Origin: Campylobacterales bacterium
GTDB lineage: Bacteria; Campylobacterota; Campylobacteria; Campylobacterales; Sulfurimonadaceae
Assembly (NCBI GenBank): GCA_026390165.1
Contig: JAPLGM010000015.1
Coordinates: 124,001-188,000, forward strand
Length of the DNA stretch: 64,000 nt
Direction of reading: 5' to 3'
The notes below the pieces were generated by a model, which did not search any database, was not told where the DNA came from, and saw only the letters and a program-made list of their open reading frames with translations. The position numbers and the translations under genes were made by a program. Of the stretch, positions 44,466 to 55,413 are shown piece by piece (the first letter of the stretch is position 1; each line of letters starts with the position of its first letter).

Positions 44466-44721
44466 AGAAAAAAGTTATCCCAAAAGGGAGTTTAAGTTTT
44501 TCAAAAAGCATCCCGATTTACTTGAGAAATATGGAATTATTTTGAAAAAGCTTGAAAACGATCCGTTTGAGCCTTCATTGAAATTGCACAAACTTCAAGG
44601 CAATTTAGAGAAGTTTCATGCGGTTCGTTTAACCTACGAATACCGAATAGTGTTGATTTTACAGATTGTTGATGAACAAATTGTATTAGTCGATATCGGC
44701 ACACACGACGATGTGTATTAA
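44452..44721 (+). CDS. RelE/ParE-superfamily toxin (YafQ/RelE-like)
   Basis: This 89-residue basic protein has the RelE-type fold pattern: FKFFKKHPDLLEKYGIILKK, DPFEPSLKLHKLQGNLEKFH, VRLTYEYRIVLIL and VLVDIGTHDDVY. Members cleave mRNA at the ribosome or poison gyrase. It overlaps its antitoxin by 14 bases and is followed 18 bases later by the large surface protein gene, which may be reached by read-through from the cassette. Confidence 0.85.
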   Translation: MQLVKEKSYPKREFKFFKKHPDLLEKYGIILKKLENDPFEPSLKLHKLQGNLEKFHAVRLTYEYRIVLILQIVDEQIVLVDIGTHDDVY

Positions 44722-44739
44722 AGTCCCAAGGAGGATGAA

Positions 44740-47700
44740 ATGAAACCTTTTAAACTTTTGTCGCGGCTGTTTGCCGTATTTGGTGTGGTGATGATGTTTG
44801 CTGTTTCGGGATGGGGGGATCCAAGTAATAATCCCATTGTGTCGCTAAGTTGTAGTCCAAATCCGATAACGGAAGGGACAAGTGGCACGACAAATGTTAC
44901 ATGTACGGTCAATATTAATGTTGCACCAAATAAAGGAGAGTTGAAGTTAAAGATTAAGACTACAAATGGAACGGCTACAACGGCTGATTCTGACTATCAA
45001 TCTTTAAGCCAAAATTTTTCATTTACTGAGGGCACTTCTCCATCAGCTCAAAATTTCACAGTGAAAGTGGTTGGCGATACGAGTATTGAACCAAATGAAA
45101 CCTTTACTGTATCTGTTACTGATAATGGTACGAGTTCATCTCAAAATTTTACTCTTCCTAGCAATAATACGATTACAATCACTAATGATGATGACCTTTC
45201 ATGCTCGTCTTTACAAGCTTCAGACAATTTGACAAGTGCGCATACCTCTTACAGTAATAGTTCTCATTATAACCAAAGTGATTGGAATGTCGGTCCAAGT
45301 GCAACGTCTGGAACATTAGCCAGAGCGTATAAATTTAGTGTCAATGGTGCAGGAAGTGTTGCTATTAATTTAACTCGTATTGATAATAGTCAAGCAAAAT
45401 TTAGTGTTGCGCAAGGTTCCTGTCCGACAACTTTAGATGGTTTAACAACATCAACACAAACGATGAGCGGTGCCGGTGATATTTATGTTTATATTTATTA
45501 TGTGGCAGGAAGTAATAATAACATTGAACATCAGCTTGATGTTGTTTTTACCCCTTCAGTTGTAAACATAGCTCCTACTGCCAATGCAGGGACTGATCAA
45601 TCTGTCACAGCTGGAGCTAATGTTACTCTTAATGGAAATGGCAGTAGTGATTCTGACGGGTCAATTTCTAGTTATTCATGGAAAGAAGGTGTGACATCTT
45701 TAAGTACTAGCGTTAGTTTTAGTAAAAGTGATTTTTCTGTAGGAACACATACAATTACCTTAACTGTTACAGATAATGGGGGTCTTACTAATACTGATAC
45801 TGTTGTTATAACCGTCAATGCTGCCGCAAACATAGTTCCAACAGCCAATGCAGGGGCTGATCAATCTGTCACAGCTGGAGCTAATGTTACTCTTAATGGA
45901 AATGGCAGTAGTGATTCTGACGGCACAATCTCTAGCTATTCATGGAAAGAAGGTACGACATCTTTAAGTACTAGCGTTAGTTTTAGTAAAAGTGATTTTT
46001 CTGTAGGAACACATACTATTACTTTGACAGTTACCGATAATAGCGGTGCTACTAATACTGATACCGTTGTTATTACGGTAAATGCTTCGGGAACAGTGAC
46101 AAAACCCTATGCTCAGTGCGGATTATTTTCCAGCGTATTGACATCGTATGATAAAATTGTGACGGGGGGAAATAATATTCAGGTTTGTTCCGAAACAGTC
46201 CTCTCTTACCCTTCTTCTACGCCTACGCCGACAATAGCATGTAATGCTTCTGGATGTGGAAGTGGAAGCTGTAGCCGTATTGATCCCCCTGCAGATCGGT
46301 ATACTGCAACATTCCCTCCTTTACCATCTACATTTTTGGATATTACTACAGACACGGTTTATACACCTAACCAAACGTATAGCGATGGTACAGTTAATGA
46401 ATATCGAGTGTTTGGGGATGTCAGGGTTTCTGGAAACAGTGGACGGACTATTACCTTTGCTCCTGGAGATTATTATTTCAATACATTGGTATTTCCAGAT
46501 AACAATGCCAAAATTGCTGTGTCTGGAGATGGGCTTGTTCGGATTTTTGTAAAAAGTGATATGACGTTGGACAAAAATGTGTATGAAATTAATACAGGTG
46601 GTACTCCCGATCAACTCTTTATTTATGTCGGCGGTAATTTGACACTGGCTAGTAGTGGTGGAGGAAATGGGGGCTTACAAGCTTATTTTTATGTCAAAGA
46701 ATCAACAACATTTGAAGGGAATTCACAGTGGTCATTGACGGGTGGTATAACGTCGGAAGGACCGATTCAAATAAACGGGCAAAACCCTGATTTTATTGCT
46801 TACAGTGGTGGTGCAGGCGGTGGATATGGCGATTGTAATGTGAAGGTAGGATTTGATAGACAAGTTTATCAAACATCTGAAGATACAACCTTACCTTATG
46901 ATGAATCGAGCCAAGTTACCCTAACAGTCAAACTCTCCCACACTGTCAGTTACCCAGTAACCGTCTCCTATAGAACATATGATGGAACAAATGCCAATCC
47001 TGTAAACAACGCCATCGCAACCTCCAGTGGCGGAACCGATTATTACTCCCAAAATAGTTTACTGACATTTGCTGCAGGGGAGATAAGTAAAGATATCAAC
47101 ATCTCGATTATCCATGACGAACCAATCGAACCCGATGAAAATTTTACAGTTGTCCTTACGAATCCCAAGCCCTCAGCGACTGTCCAATTAGATACAAATT
47201 CAACGGCGACTGTGACGATTCTTGGACAGACGACGGCACCGGTGTGTTATGCGGATAATTTTGACTCAGGGACTGCGATAGGGAATAGCTGGCGTGTTCT
47301 TAAAAGCAGTGGAACTTATACTCCTGATTATGTGAATGGACGGATGCAACTGACAGATAATAATACATATCGAGCGACGGCGATTACTAAAGATTATCAA
47401 TTTCGTGCATCGCAAAATCTTATTATTGCCGAATTTACCCACTATGCGTATGGGGGGGGAAACGGTGCAGATGGGATCGCAATGGTTCTGTATGATTCAG
47501 CGATTGGAGCGAATCCGACGGTTGGGGCATTTGGGGGATCATTGGGATACGCACAAAAGTGTCAAAATGGTGTTGCAGGCTGTTCAAGTGACTGTACCGT
47601 TGCGGGTGGTTGCCCTGGATTTCAAGGGGGATGGCTTGGTCTTGGAATTGACGAATATGGGAATTATTCTAATCCTAGCGAGGGGCGTTTAGGAACAGGT

Positions 47701-49902
47701 ACAAACAGTGGAGCTCATGCGGATTCTGTTGCGATACGGGGGTCAGCGAGCGGATCGAGTCCGTACACTTTTTTAGCTGGATCGGGAACGTTAACTTCAT
47801 CAATTGATTCCGGTTCAACATCAACATCGTCGCCTTTACCGGGGGATAAATTTCGTATGACGGTCGATGGGCGAGACCCAGCCCATCTTTTTATCACGCT
47901 GGAGCGAAAATTAACAACTGGAAGTTATCAAACGGTAATTAATAAATTTGATGCCGTAGCTTCTCAAGGAGCTAGTCCCGCATACGTTCGTCTTGCATTG
48001 ACAGGTTCAACGGGGGCATCGAATAATATTCACGAAATAGATGATCTAACTGTATCGGGTATATGTGTACCCTATACAACAGAGACTACTGCGGGTGTCT
48101 TTGATGCGTGGGATACATCGCGCTCGGTGAGTGACCGCAATATTTCAACTAACATTGCGAGTCAAAATTTTAATTTGACAATCGCCAGTTTAAATAGTGC
48201 TAATAATGGAGTTCAAGCCAAGGGATCGGGTAGAGGTGCTTATTATCGCTTATGGGATTCAATAGCAAATACCAATAGAACGCCGTACGCCTTTTTTGAT
48301 GCCAACGCAAGTGCATCGATACAACCGGCGTTTAATCTTGCCACAGCCACCAAAGATATGAAAGTAGAGTTTAAATTCTGTGCCGATTATAATGGAACAG
48401 CGTATGATGTGAAGCAAGATATTACGTGTACATCTCAAAATATATGCCATCCTACCTTAGTGACAACAAATACCCCATGTTATCGTGAAAAGTTTAGTAC
48501 GGATAATTTTGCTATCCGCCCCGATCATTTTGAATTTTCAGCACCAATAGCTAATATGAGATCGGGAGAAGATTATAATTTGACTCTGGACGCGAAAGAT
48601 TACAGTGGTGCAAATACGCAAGAGTATAATCAAAGTATTTCCAGCCTCACAAAAGTACCTTCGATATGGTGGCAAAGAGATTCTAATACACAGCTCAATA
48701 CAATAACCTACCCAGTGCATGGATCGATAGTTGCAGCAGCAGGTGATTGGAATTTGAGTAATGGAACGGGTTCTGTACCTATTCAGTTTAGCGATGTTGG
48801 AAAGTTTACATTGGATTTGAATGATACTAACTGGGCAGCTGTTGATATTGATGATACCGCTTTATCATTGCGAACGATTCATGGTGAAGGAAATGTAACA
48901 TTTATTCCATGGGATTTTAATATCACTGCTGCAATGATTACAAATAATAAAGGAGTTTTTCCGTCCTTTACCTATCTCTCCAATGATTTAAATATGTCGG
49001 CGAGAATCCCAATGAGTGTGTCAGCGAAGAATAAGCAGCATGTTACAACACAAAACTATGCTAATAATATGTATGAACGAAATATTACGATTACCCCATT
49101 TATTTCTTCGGTTGCTGCGAATACAGCAGGATTGACCCCTTTAGTACTAGCAATTAGTAATATGGATGCAAACTTTACAGCTGGAACTAAATCGATTGCC
49201 TATAATGATGCGATTGTGTCACGGTTTAATTTTAATCGAAATCAAACGCAAGCCATATCACCATTTGATATAAATAGTTCTAATGGTATTGGTAACGATG
49301 TTAATCTTACAATTATCGATACAGACAGTGTCTATGGAGATAAAAATCAAACGTTAGATGGGAACGCCACCTTCGTCTACGGCAGAATCATCCCCCGTGA
49401 CATCCGTGTCTTCGGAAACACGGCAGACGCTATCGCAAACGGTTGGTATGAGGTCTATAACGCGCCGACATTAGCAGCTACAGCACTCTCTCCAAGCCGT
49501 AATGATGCAATGTGGTATATTAATAAACTCCATAACGACACAATCGATGGCGATGCGAATGTGACCTATTTGGATTCAACGGCGCAAACTATTGGAACAG
49601 TAGCGGGGACGGATGGGATGGAAGATTATAATTTCGGTCACGCCAATGCAGCTCCTTACAGTGCCAAAGCCCATATCAATACCGAGTCATGGTTATGGTA
49701 CGGAGCGACGGCATTGCCGTATAGTGATCCATCAGGAGCAAACTTAAATTGTTTAACCCATCCGTGTTTTAATATCAGTATCGTCCCTCCCATAGGTGCA
49801 TCAGGCAGTGCCAAAGATACGTCTAGTAGTACTACTAAAACAAGCAAGCAAACGACAAAAACACCGGGGCTTATATACGATTACGCCCCAGCTACACGCT
49901 AA
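44740..49902 (+). CDS. Giant MshQ-like surface protein with Calx-beta, PKD and lectin-like domains
   Basis: This 1720-residue exported protein has a signal peptide (about 1-26); a Calx-beta domain (30-150); a domain with ACNASGCGSGSCSR later at about 500; two nearly identical PKD-type repeats (277-364, 365-451); a second Calx-beta domain (703-830) with HDEPIEPDENFTVVL; an L-type lectin-like domain from 835 (CYADNFDSG, FTHYAYGGGNGADGIAMVL); and a C-terminal DUF6701-like region as in MSHA MshQ. An AAGGAGG site precedes the ATG. With the pilin-type genes upstream it probably acts as a filament-associated adhesin. The C-terminus is Thr/Lys-rich. Confidence 0.85.
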   Translation: MKPFKLLSRLFAVFGVVMMFAVSGWGDPSNNPIVSLSCSPNPITEGTSGTTNVTCTVNINVAPNKGELKLKIKTTNGTATTADSDYQSLSQNFSFTEGTSPSAQNFTVKVVGDTSIEPNETFTVSVTDNGTSSSQNFTLPSNNTITITNDDDLSCSSLQASDNLTSAHTSYSNSSHYNQSDWNVGPSATSGTLARAYKFSVNGAGSVAINLTRIDNSQAKFSVAQGSCPTTLDGLTTSTQTMSGAGDIYVYIYYVAGSNNNIEHQLDVVFTPSVVNIAPTANAGTDQSVTAGANVTLNGNGSSDSDGSISSYSWKEGVTSLSTSVSFSKSDFSVGTHTITLTVTDNGGLTNTDTVVITVNAAANIVPTANAGADQSVTAGANVTLNGNGSSDSDGTISSYSWKEGTTSLSTSVSFSKSDFSVGTHTITLTVTDNSGATNTDTVVITVNASGTVTKPYAQCGLFSSVLTSYDKIVTGGNNIQVCSETVLSYPSSTPTPTIACNASGCGSGSCSRIDPPADRYTATFPPLPSTFLDITTDTVYTPNQTYSDGTVNEYRVFGDVRVSGNSGRTITFAPGDYYFNTLVFPDNNAKIAVSGDGLVRIFVKSDMTLDKNVYEINTGGTPDQLFIYVGGNLTLASSGGGNGGLQAYFYVKESTTFEGNSQWSLTGGITSEGPIQINGQNPDFIAYSGGAGGGYGDCNVKVGFDRQVYQTSEDTTLPYDESSQVTLTVKLSHTVSYPVTVSYRTYDGTNANPVNNAIATSSGGTDYYSQNSLLTFAAGEISKDINISIIHDEPIEPDENFTVVLTNPKPSATVQLDTNSTATVTILGQTTAPVCYADNFDSGTAIGNSWRVLKSSGTYTPDYVNGRMQLTDNNTYRATAITKDYQFRASQNLIIAEFTHYAYGGGNGADGIAMVLYDSAIGANPTVGAFGGSLGYAQKCQNGVAGCSSDCTVAGGCPGFQGGWLGLGIDEYGNYSNPSEGRLGTGTNSGAHADSVAIRGSASGSSPYTFLAGSGTLTSSIDSGSTSTSSPLPGDKFRMTVDGRDPAHLFITLERKLTTGSYQTVINKFDAVASQGASPAYVRLALTGSTGASNNIHEIDDLTVSGICVPYTTETTAGVFDAWDTSRSVSDRNISTNIASQNFNLTIASLNSANNGVQAKGSGRGAYYRLWDSIANTNRTPYAFFDANASASIQPAFNLATATKDMKVEFKFCADYNGTAYDVKQDITCTSQNICHPTLVTTNTPCYREKFSTDNFAIRPDHFEFSAPIANMRSGEDYNLTLDAKDYSGANTQEYNQSISSLTKVPSIWWQRDSNTQLNTITYPVHGSIVAAAGDWNLSNGTGSVPIQFSDVGKFTLDLNDTNWAAVDIDDTALSLRTIHGEGNVTFIPWDFNITAAMITNNKGVFPSFTYLSNDLNMSARIPMSVSAKNKQHVTTQNYANNMYERNITITPFISSVAANTAGLTPLVLAISNMDANFTAGTKSIAYNDAIVSRFNFNRNQTQAISPFDINSSNGIGNDVNLTIIDTDSVYGDKNQTLDGNATFVYGRIIPRDIRVFGNTADAIANGWYEVYNAPTLAATALSPSRNDAMWYINKLHNDTIDGDANVTYLDSTAQTIGTVAGTDGMEDYNFGHANAAPYSAKAHINTESWLWYGATALPYSDPSGANLNCLTHPCFNISIVPPIGASGSAKDTSSSTTKTSKQTTKTPGLIYDYAPATR
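45571..46090 (+). repeat. Tandem direct repeat (two PKD units, 264-bp period)
   Basis: Unit 1 (about 45571-45834) and unit 2 (about 45835-46090) are almost identical over the first 150 bases from TCTGTCACAGCTGGAGC, then differ mostly at third codon positions. The period is 88 codons. Such repeats can expand or contract by recombination, changing adhesin length. Confidence 0.85.
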
Positions 49903-50157
49903 CATTCCCCCTTTAGTGGGAATGGGTACACTTCCTTACGTATCTTCATCTTTACTTGAGTAGATTCTCTTTATGAAATATTTTATACTGAAAGCAATTA
50001 TAGTTAATGCTATAATACTGACTAATATAATAGAGAGTTGGATAAGAGGGTGAGGACTTTTGTAATCGTGTCAAAGAGCTAGAAGAGCTTAGAAAAGAGA
50101 CTGTGACGTAGCACTGAAACTTATGATTGAAAGACTTTAACACAACAAGAAAGGGAA

Positions 50158-50181
50158 TCAAAATTCCCGCAAATACGGGAA
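50158..50181 (-). terminator. Terminator of the phosphorelay operon
   Basis: On the minus strand TTCCCG-TATTTG-CGGGAA is followed by TTTTGA, just past the receiver gene. The rest of the 293-bp gap from 49903 holds only a short CATTCCC/GGGAATG hairpin right after the surface-protein stop. Confidence 0.55.
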
Positions 50182-50195
50182 CGACAGAGAAGAGT

Positions 50196-50573
50196 TTAGA
50201 TCGTGAGTTGTGCAATTTTGGCAAGAACATCTTTTTCGCGGATAGGTTTCATCAGGAAACCGTTGGCACCACACTCCAGTGCTTCCCCTTTTTTGGTTTC
50301 ATCCGTTGTTAGGACGATGACAGGAAGTTGACGAAGAGAGTCATCAGCACGGATCACTTTTAGCATCTCAATACCCCCCATAACAGGCATAATAATGTCA
50401 AGTAAGATAATGTCAATATCATCTTGTGCTTTTAAAATACCAATTGCATCTGCCCCATTTTTAGCCTCTACAATGGCACTAACGCCAGGTGATTTCATCA
50501 GCATTGATTTCAATAATTTCAAGTTAATCATATCATCATCAACTGCGAGAATTTTAAGCTTTTTGCCATCCAT
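50196..50573 (-). CDS. Single-domain response regulator (CheY-like receiver)
   Basis: This 125-residue receiver domain has the acidic pocket ILAVDDDMINLK, the phospho-acceptor in IILLDIIMPVMGG near residue 57, the Thr of VIVLTTDE and the Lys of FLMKPI near 110. It lacks an output domain, so it acts by binding partners, like CheY, or as a phosphate carrier. It is the last of four genes on the minus strand: PAS protein, HPt protein, hybrid kinase, receiver. Confidence 0.93.
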   Translation of the reverse strand: MDGKKLKILAVDDDMINLKLLKSMLMKSPGVSAIVEAKNGADAIGILKAQDDIDIILLDIIMPVMGGIEMLKVIRADDSLRQLPVIVLTTDETKKGEALECGANGFLMKPIREKDVLAKIAQLTI

Positions 50574-50587
50574 TTAGAGTTCCTTGG

Positions 50588-53500
50588 TTAGATAAATTTT
50601 TCAAATACAAGACGTAAAAGGTCTTTATTGACAAGATTTTTAATCATCTCATGAACATACAGTGCATCGTCTTGATCGGCATCCACATTCGGATCAATCA
50701 GCATTACCAACGATATATTGTTGTTATTAACACGAATTGTATCATAGAGTTCCTTGAGGTCAAGATCCGGTAACGTTTTATCAAATAACGCCAACTTGTA
50801 GTGTTTAGTTGTAATATGTTTTTTAAGATCATTGCTGTTATTCACACCAACATAAGTGTAGCCCAAATCAGCAAGAATACGACTGAAAAGTTTCATCTCA
50901 AGCGGATTTTGTTTTGCCAGTAATATATCGGCATCATAAATAGAGACTATTTCAGGAAGTGACTCTTGAACTTCTGGTATCGTCACTATTGCAATTTCTT
51001 CTTGTGGGGCAGTAATAACAGTTTCTTCTTCTAAGTCCTCCTCCAGCTCATTTTCGATACTCTCTTGAGCAAGAACAAGAGACTCATCCTCATCAACTAG
51101 AGTATCTGCTGATTGAGGGGCAACATTAATCTCCACGATTTTATGGGAGAGATAATTGTTAAGCAAATTAATAATGTCACTGCGCACTAATGGTTTAGTC
51201 GTGTACTCATCCATACCCACTGACATAAACCGTTCACGATCCCCTTTAAGAGCATTAGCGGTGAGGGCAATGATAGGGACGTGTGTTTGACCATAGTCCT
51301 CTTCGAAATCGAGAATTTCTTGGGTTGCTTCCATTCCATCAAGCACAGGCATTTGGATATCCATAAAAATTAGATCAAATTCCCCATTTTTACGTTTTTC
51401 GAATGCTTCAAGACCATTGTTCGCCAATGTGATAGTAAGTCCCAAATCTTCGAGGGTACGCTTGATGAGCTTCTGATTAATAATATTGTCCTCAGCAACG
51501 AGTACATTGGCGGCAAAGCGAGAATTCTTTTCATCAAACTTCTTGCGACGTGAGGACTTTTGTTTGCGGGTATTAAACGCTTCTGCATCATACGATTCGA
51601 GTACAGAACGAATTTTAGAGCTGTTAAGTGGTTCATAAAGAACTTTAAATAAATTAAGACCCATCGAGTCTATTTTCTTCATATAATACGATTTGGTGAT
51701 AAGAACAAATTGCTCATTAGCAGCTGAGAATTGAGTCAATTCATCATCATTGGTGTAATCATTGTCAACAAAGAGAAGATCGTAATTGACTTGGCGCTCC
51801 AATATTTTTAATTCATTCAGTTCATTGAAAGTGGTATAGCTTACTCCGAGATAATCAAGATACTCTTTCAAATAGGTACTTTGAAGTTTTCTCTTCGTTT
51901 TACTTTCGTGGATAACGGCATTGATATTTGAAAAAGATCCCTTAATAGGATCGTTAAGGCTCTCAATCTCTTCAAACGATAAGGTAAAGAAGAAGGTAGT
52001 GCCACTGCCCGGTTCGCTCTCAAGATCGAGCTTGCCCCCCATCAATTCTACGAAACGGCTTGAAATGGTGAGACCTAAGCCTGTACCGCCATATTTACGG
52101 GTAATTGAAGTGTCGGCTTGACCGAATGCTTCGAAAATACGTGATTTTTGTTCACTGGTGACGCCAATACCGCTGTCTTTGACGCTAAAACGGACAAGAG
52201 CACGGTTAGTCTCGTCACTTTGGATACGGCGAACATCGACGTTGACCGTTCCACCGCTGTTGGTAAATTTAACGGCATTACTAAGGAGATTAATAATAAC
52301 CTCTTTAATTTTGGTCGGATCCCCTTTGAGTGGTCGTTCAAGGCTAGGATCGATAAAGCACGCAAGGTCAATATGTTTTTCAGATGCACGAACAGCATAG
52401 ACATCAACGGCACTTTCAAACTCATCAATTGCGTTAAAGGCAATATCTTCAATTTCAAGTTTATTGCTCTCAATTTTGGAGAGATCAAGGATGTTATTGA
52501 TAATTTCAAGAAGATTTTCAGAACTTTTTTCAATAATATCAATAAATTCACGTTGCTCATCATGAAGATCGGTATCTTTGAGCAATTCAGTGAAACCTAC
52601 GATACCGTTCAGCGGAGTCCGTATTTCATGCGACATATTCGCTAAGAACATTGATTTGGCTTCCGATGCTTCAAGGGCGAATTGTTTATCGTGCATTGTT
52701 TGCCCAATAATACGTTCAAGCAATGCGTACGCCTGCATGGTTCCCTCAGCTGTATCAAGATTGATAGTATGACTGAGCTCTTCGGCTTCATTATCGTGGG
52801 TATCTTCAGCAACACGCTTAAGAACGGATTCAAGATTTTTGATATTTTTGGCAATTTCATTGGAGAGAAGAACCCCTAAAATACCGATCAAGAGAGAAAA
52901 AATCCATAAAGTAATGGAAAGGGCAAGAATTTGAAGCGCTTGGGTTTTAACACTGAAAGTTCGCTCATCTATCGCATTGATGAGAAGTTTTTCGGTTTCA
53001 CTAATAGCATCGATTTTTTCAGAAAGCATAGCAAACCAAATACCTGATTGTGTCTCATACTCTCCTAAGACACTTTTTTGAAGAATGGAGCCACGCTCCA
53101 TCGTAATATCTTGGAGTAAATCAACAGTATCCTCGCTAAAAAGTGATTTTTCAAAGGTCCCTTTAAGATTTTTGTCATTAATGGCATCAAAATTAAGTGC
53201 ATCTGCTTTTGACATTAAGATAAACCATTTATTCAACTCATTTTCTTGGAGCGGTGTTGCCCGAGAGAGGATATAGGTAACATAATCCCGCTCTGAACTC
53301 GTGGCTTCATTGGCTCGTACAAGGGAGAGGTAGCTACTCTCGATGGATGTGATTTGTTCATCGGATTGAATGGAAAAGAGTGTCGTAAGCTGACCTAGTA
53401 AATCCGTTTGCGATTGTCCATACACATCGTCAAAAATTTTATTAAAATTAGCGGTTTTAGCATCGATAGATGAACGTGACTCTTGACGACCTTTTTCCAA

Positions 53501-53827
53501 TTTTGCAATAATAGCGGTGATTTGCGGCGATTGATTTTGGGCACTGAATGCTTTGATCTTTTGATCAACAACGGCACGCTGTGCATGAAGTGATTTAAGG
53601 GTAGCAGCGGAAGCGTTACCTAAAAACATTACCGTCATACCACGCTCACGCCCAATATTACTAATCAGTTCGTTAAGCTGTTTCGTTTTTTCAAGATGTG
53701 TTTGTAACACTTGTGCCGATCTATAACTCAAATAGGAGGTATAAACGTAATAAGTGGCGAGTGAAAACAAAATCAGAATCGGAAGGAGACTGATAAGGCG
53801 AAGTCGATTTTTAAGTCCTAAATGCAT
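50588..53827 (-). CDS. Hybrid sensor histidine kinase with periplasmic NIT domain
   Basis: This 1079-residue inner-membrane kinase has a first span at 10-30, a periplasmic NIT-type domain (about 45-300; [20 protein letters not shown]), a second span near 305-325, then HisKA with [12 protein letters not shown] (His400), a HATPase with [11 protein letters not shown] and [10 protein letters not shown], a degenerate receiver-like stretch, a full receiver with LIFMDIQMP (Asp823) and a C-terminal receiver-like domain with [11 protein letters not shown] domains sense nitrate or nitrite in known cases. It lies between the HPt gene and the receiver gene in one operon. Confidence 0.9.
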   Translation of the reverse strand: MHLGLKNRLRLISLLPILILFSLATYYVYTSYLSYRSAQVLQTHLEKTKQLNELISNIGRERGMTVMFLGNASAATLKSLHAQRAVVDQKIKAFSAQNQSPQITAIIAKLEKGRQESRSSIDAKTANFNKIFDDVYGQSQTDLLGQLTTLFSIQSDEQITSIESSYLSLVRANEATSSERDYVTYILSRATPLQENELNKWFILMSKADALNFDAINDKNLKGTFEKSLFSEDTVDLLQDITMERGSILQKSVLGEYETQSGIWFAMLSEKIDAISETEKLLINAIDERTFSVKTQALQILALSITLWIFSLLIGILGVLLSNEIAKNIKNLESVLKRVAEDTHDNEAEELSHTINLDTAEGTMQAYALLERIIGQTMHDKQFALEASEAKSMFLANMSHEIRTPLNGIVGFTELLKDTDLHDEQREFIDIIEKSSENLLEIINNILDLSKIESNKLEIEDIAFNAIDEFESAVDVYAVRASEKHIDLACFIDPSLERPLKGDPTKIKEVIINLLSNAVKFTNSGGTVNVDVRRIQSDETNRALVRFSVKDSGIGVTSEQKSRIFEAFGQADTSITRKYGGTGLGLTISSRFVELMGGKLDLESEPGSGTTFFFTLSFEEIESLNDPIKGSFSNINAVIHESKTKRKLQSTYLKEYLDYLGVSYTTFNELNELKILERQVNYDLLFVDNDYTNDDELTQFSAANEQFVLITKSYYMKKIDSMGLNLFKVLYEPLNSSKIRSVLESYDAEAFNTRKQKSSRRKKFDEKNSRFAANVLVAEDNIINQKLIKRTLEDLGLTITLANNGLEAFEKRKNGEFDLIFMDIQMPVLDGMEATQEILDFEEDYGQTHVPIIALTANALKGDRERFMSVGMDEYTTKPLVRSDIINLLNNYLSHKIVEINVAPQSADTLVDEDESLVLAQESIENELEEDLEEETVITAPQEEIAIVTIPEVQESLPEIVSIYDADILLAKQNPLEMKLFSRILADLGYTYVGVNNSNDLKKHITTKHYKLALFDKTLPDLDLKELYDTIRVNNNNISLVMLIDPNVDADQDDALYVHEMIKNLVNKDLLRLVFEKFI

Positions 53828-53839
53828 GGTCGGTTCCTC

Positions 53840-55402
53840 TTAAAGTTGATCGAGATAGCTCATAAGGTGATTGAAGGCTTTTTTGGCCTCTTGCGCATCA
53901 TGAGTTTTGATAAGAACGGTAAGTTCATCGGATATTTCACTAAGACGTAGGTTATCACTGATTCCCTTAAGCTTAGACGCATTTTCATTCCAAAGGGTGG
54001 TATCAAAAGCACTGATGGCGTTAGAAATCTCCCCACCTATAATGCGTGCGTCTCCTTTATAATCATCAATTAATTCCTGCATAAAAGAGGGGTCGATTCC
54101 CAGTGCTCTTGCTGTGGAGTAAATATCATAGTGAAGCGTTACATGGTTATTTACGGAAGAGTCTGGAAGCATCTCAAGCTCCTTAATAGCCGCTTCTTCA
54201 GGAACTTTCACGCGCGCTACTTCCTTTTCAGGTTCTTGTTCATCTTCTATAACATTAAGATCGAAGAACTCCTTTTTAAAAGGGGTCTCGTCGTGTTGTT
54301 TTGGTTTTTCATCAGGCTCTTTTAGGGTAAAAGCATAAATATCGTCTGTTATCTCAGGGAGAATAATTTCAGGAACAACACTCTCTTGAGTAGTTTGAAA
54401 ATAATGCGACTCAGCCTCTTTTCCCTCCAATTTTGCGACGATACTGTAATAATATTTAAGATTTGCCTCAATTTCTCCCACTTCGGTTGAGGTATTAATG
54501 ATAGTAAGGGTTTCGAGGGCATCTTCTATACGAAGATTAGCGGCAACCCCTTTAAGTTTATGAGAGAGAATATGAAGATTGTTGAAATCACTTTTTGCAC
54601 ACGCTTCGAAGAGTTCTTCTTTAAATTCGTGGGATTGTTGAATAAAATCACCGATAAACTCTTCAATAAGATCAACAGGAAGTCCCAACTCATTTGCAGC
54701 AACACTGGGGTCGAAGAGATAGTCGTTAGGAACGTGGTGATGAGAAAGATACTCTTTTTCATTTTTACTGTAGTGCATTGATCTGGAAACAGGGTGCTCA
54801 AGCGGTTTTGGAGAGGCTGTAGGGGTGAGTTTTTCTATAATTTCCGGAATAAAAGGGAGAGACTCCTCAAACTCAACAGGATGTGGTGATGGTTTAAAAT
54901 CGGTGTAAAGATCGTCAGACTCAGAAATTTCACCCAGCGGAATGTCCAAAACACTTGGTTCACTTAATCGTACCGGTGTAATGTGTATATGATCGGTCAG
55001 AGAGGGGCTAAACTCTTTTACAGACTCTTTTGAACGCTCTTTGGGAACAATGATATGTGGTTTTATATCCTCCCCACTCATTGTTTTGATGTGCAACATC
55101 TCAATACGGTAGCCATTTTGTGCAGGATGTTCTACTAAATAAAATTGTGAAATACTTAGCTGACAACTAAATACCCGTCCATTAGCATGAACGATAGCAT
55201 TAAAAGTATCGGAATCGGAGTGGAGAATGAAGTCAATCCATCCAAAATTTTTAAAATTGTAAATGTACCCAGGTTCGTTGGCAAAAAGGTCGGCAACATC
55301 CGCGCAAACTCTTAAGAGCTCTTCGAAAGAGGAGTAGTTTAAAAGTTTTAACCCCTCATCGTCTATCCCTATAAACTCTTGTTTGTGATTGTATAGTAGC
55401 AC
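53840..55402 (-). CDS. HPt phosphotransfer protein with N-terminal PAS-like part and second, degenerate HPt
   Basis: This 520-residue soluble protein has a PAS-like start (FIGIDDEGLKLLNYSSFEEL), a long acidic, proline-containing linker, an HPt domain with HILSHKLKGVAANLRI (His281), another linker, and a C-terminal HPt-like domain in which the aligned segment reads NENASKLKGISDNLRL, with Ser476 in place of the phosphorylated His. It probably shuttles phosphate between the hybrid kinase and the small receiver; the second domain may only bind. It is located 12 bases upstream of the kinase gene. Confidence 0.85.
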   Translation of the reverse strand: MLLYNHKQEFIGIDDEGLKLLNYSSFEELLRVCADVADLFANEPGYIYNFKNFGWIDFILHSDSDTFNAIVHANGRVFSCQLSISQFYLVEHPAQNGYRIEMLHIKTMSGEDIKPHIIVPKERSKESVKEFSPSLTDHIHITPVRLSEPSVLDIPLGEISESDDLYTDFKPSPHPVEFEESLPFIPEIIEKLTPTASPKPLEHPVSRSMHYSKNEKEYLSHHHVPNDYLFDPSVAANELGLPVDLIEEFIGDFIQQSHEFKEELFEACAKSDFNNLHILSHKLKGVAANLRIEDALETLTIINTSTEVGEIEANLKYYYSIVAKLEGKEAESHYFQTTQESVVPEIILPEITDDIYAFTLKEPDEKPKQHDETPFKKEFFDLNVIEDEQEPEKEVARVKVPEEAAIKELEMLPDSSVNNHVTLHYDIYSTARALGIDPSFMQELIDDYKGDARIIGGEISNAISAFDTTLWNENASKLKGISDNLRLSEISDELTVLIKTHDAQEAKKAFNHLMSYLDQL

Positions 55403-55413
55403 TCTTCCTCCTC

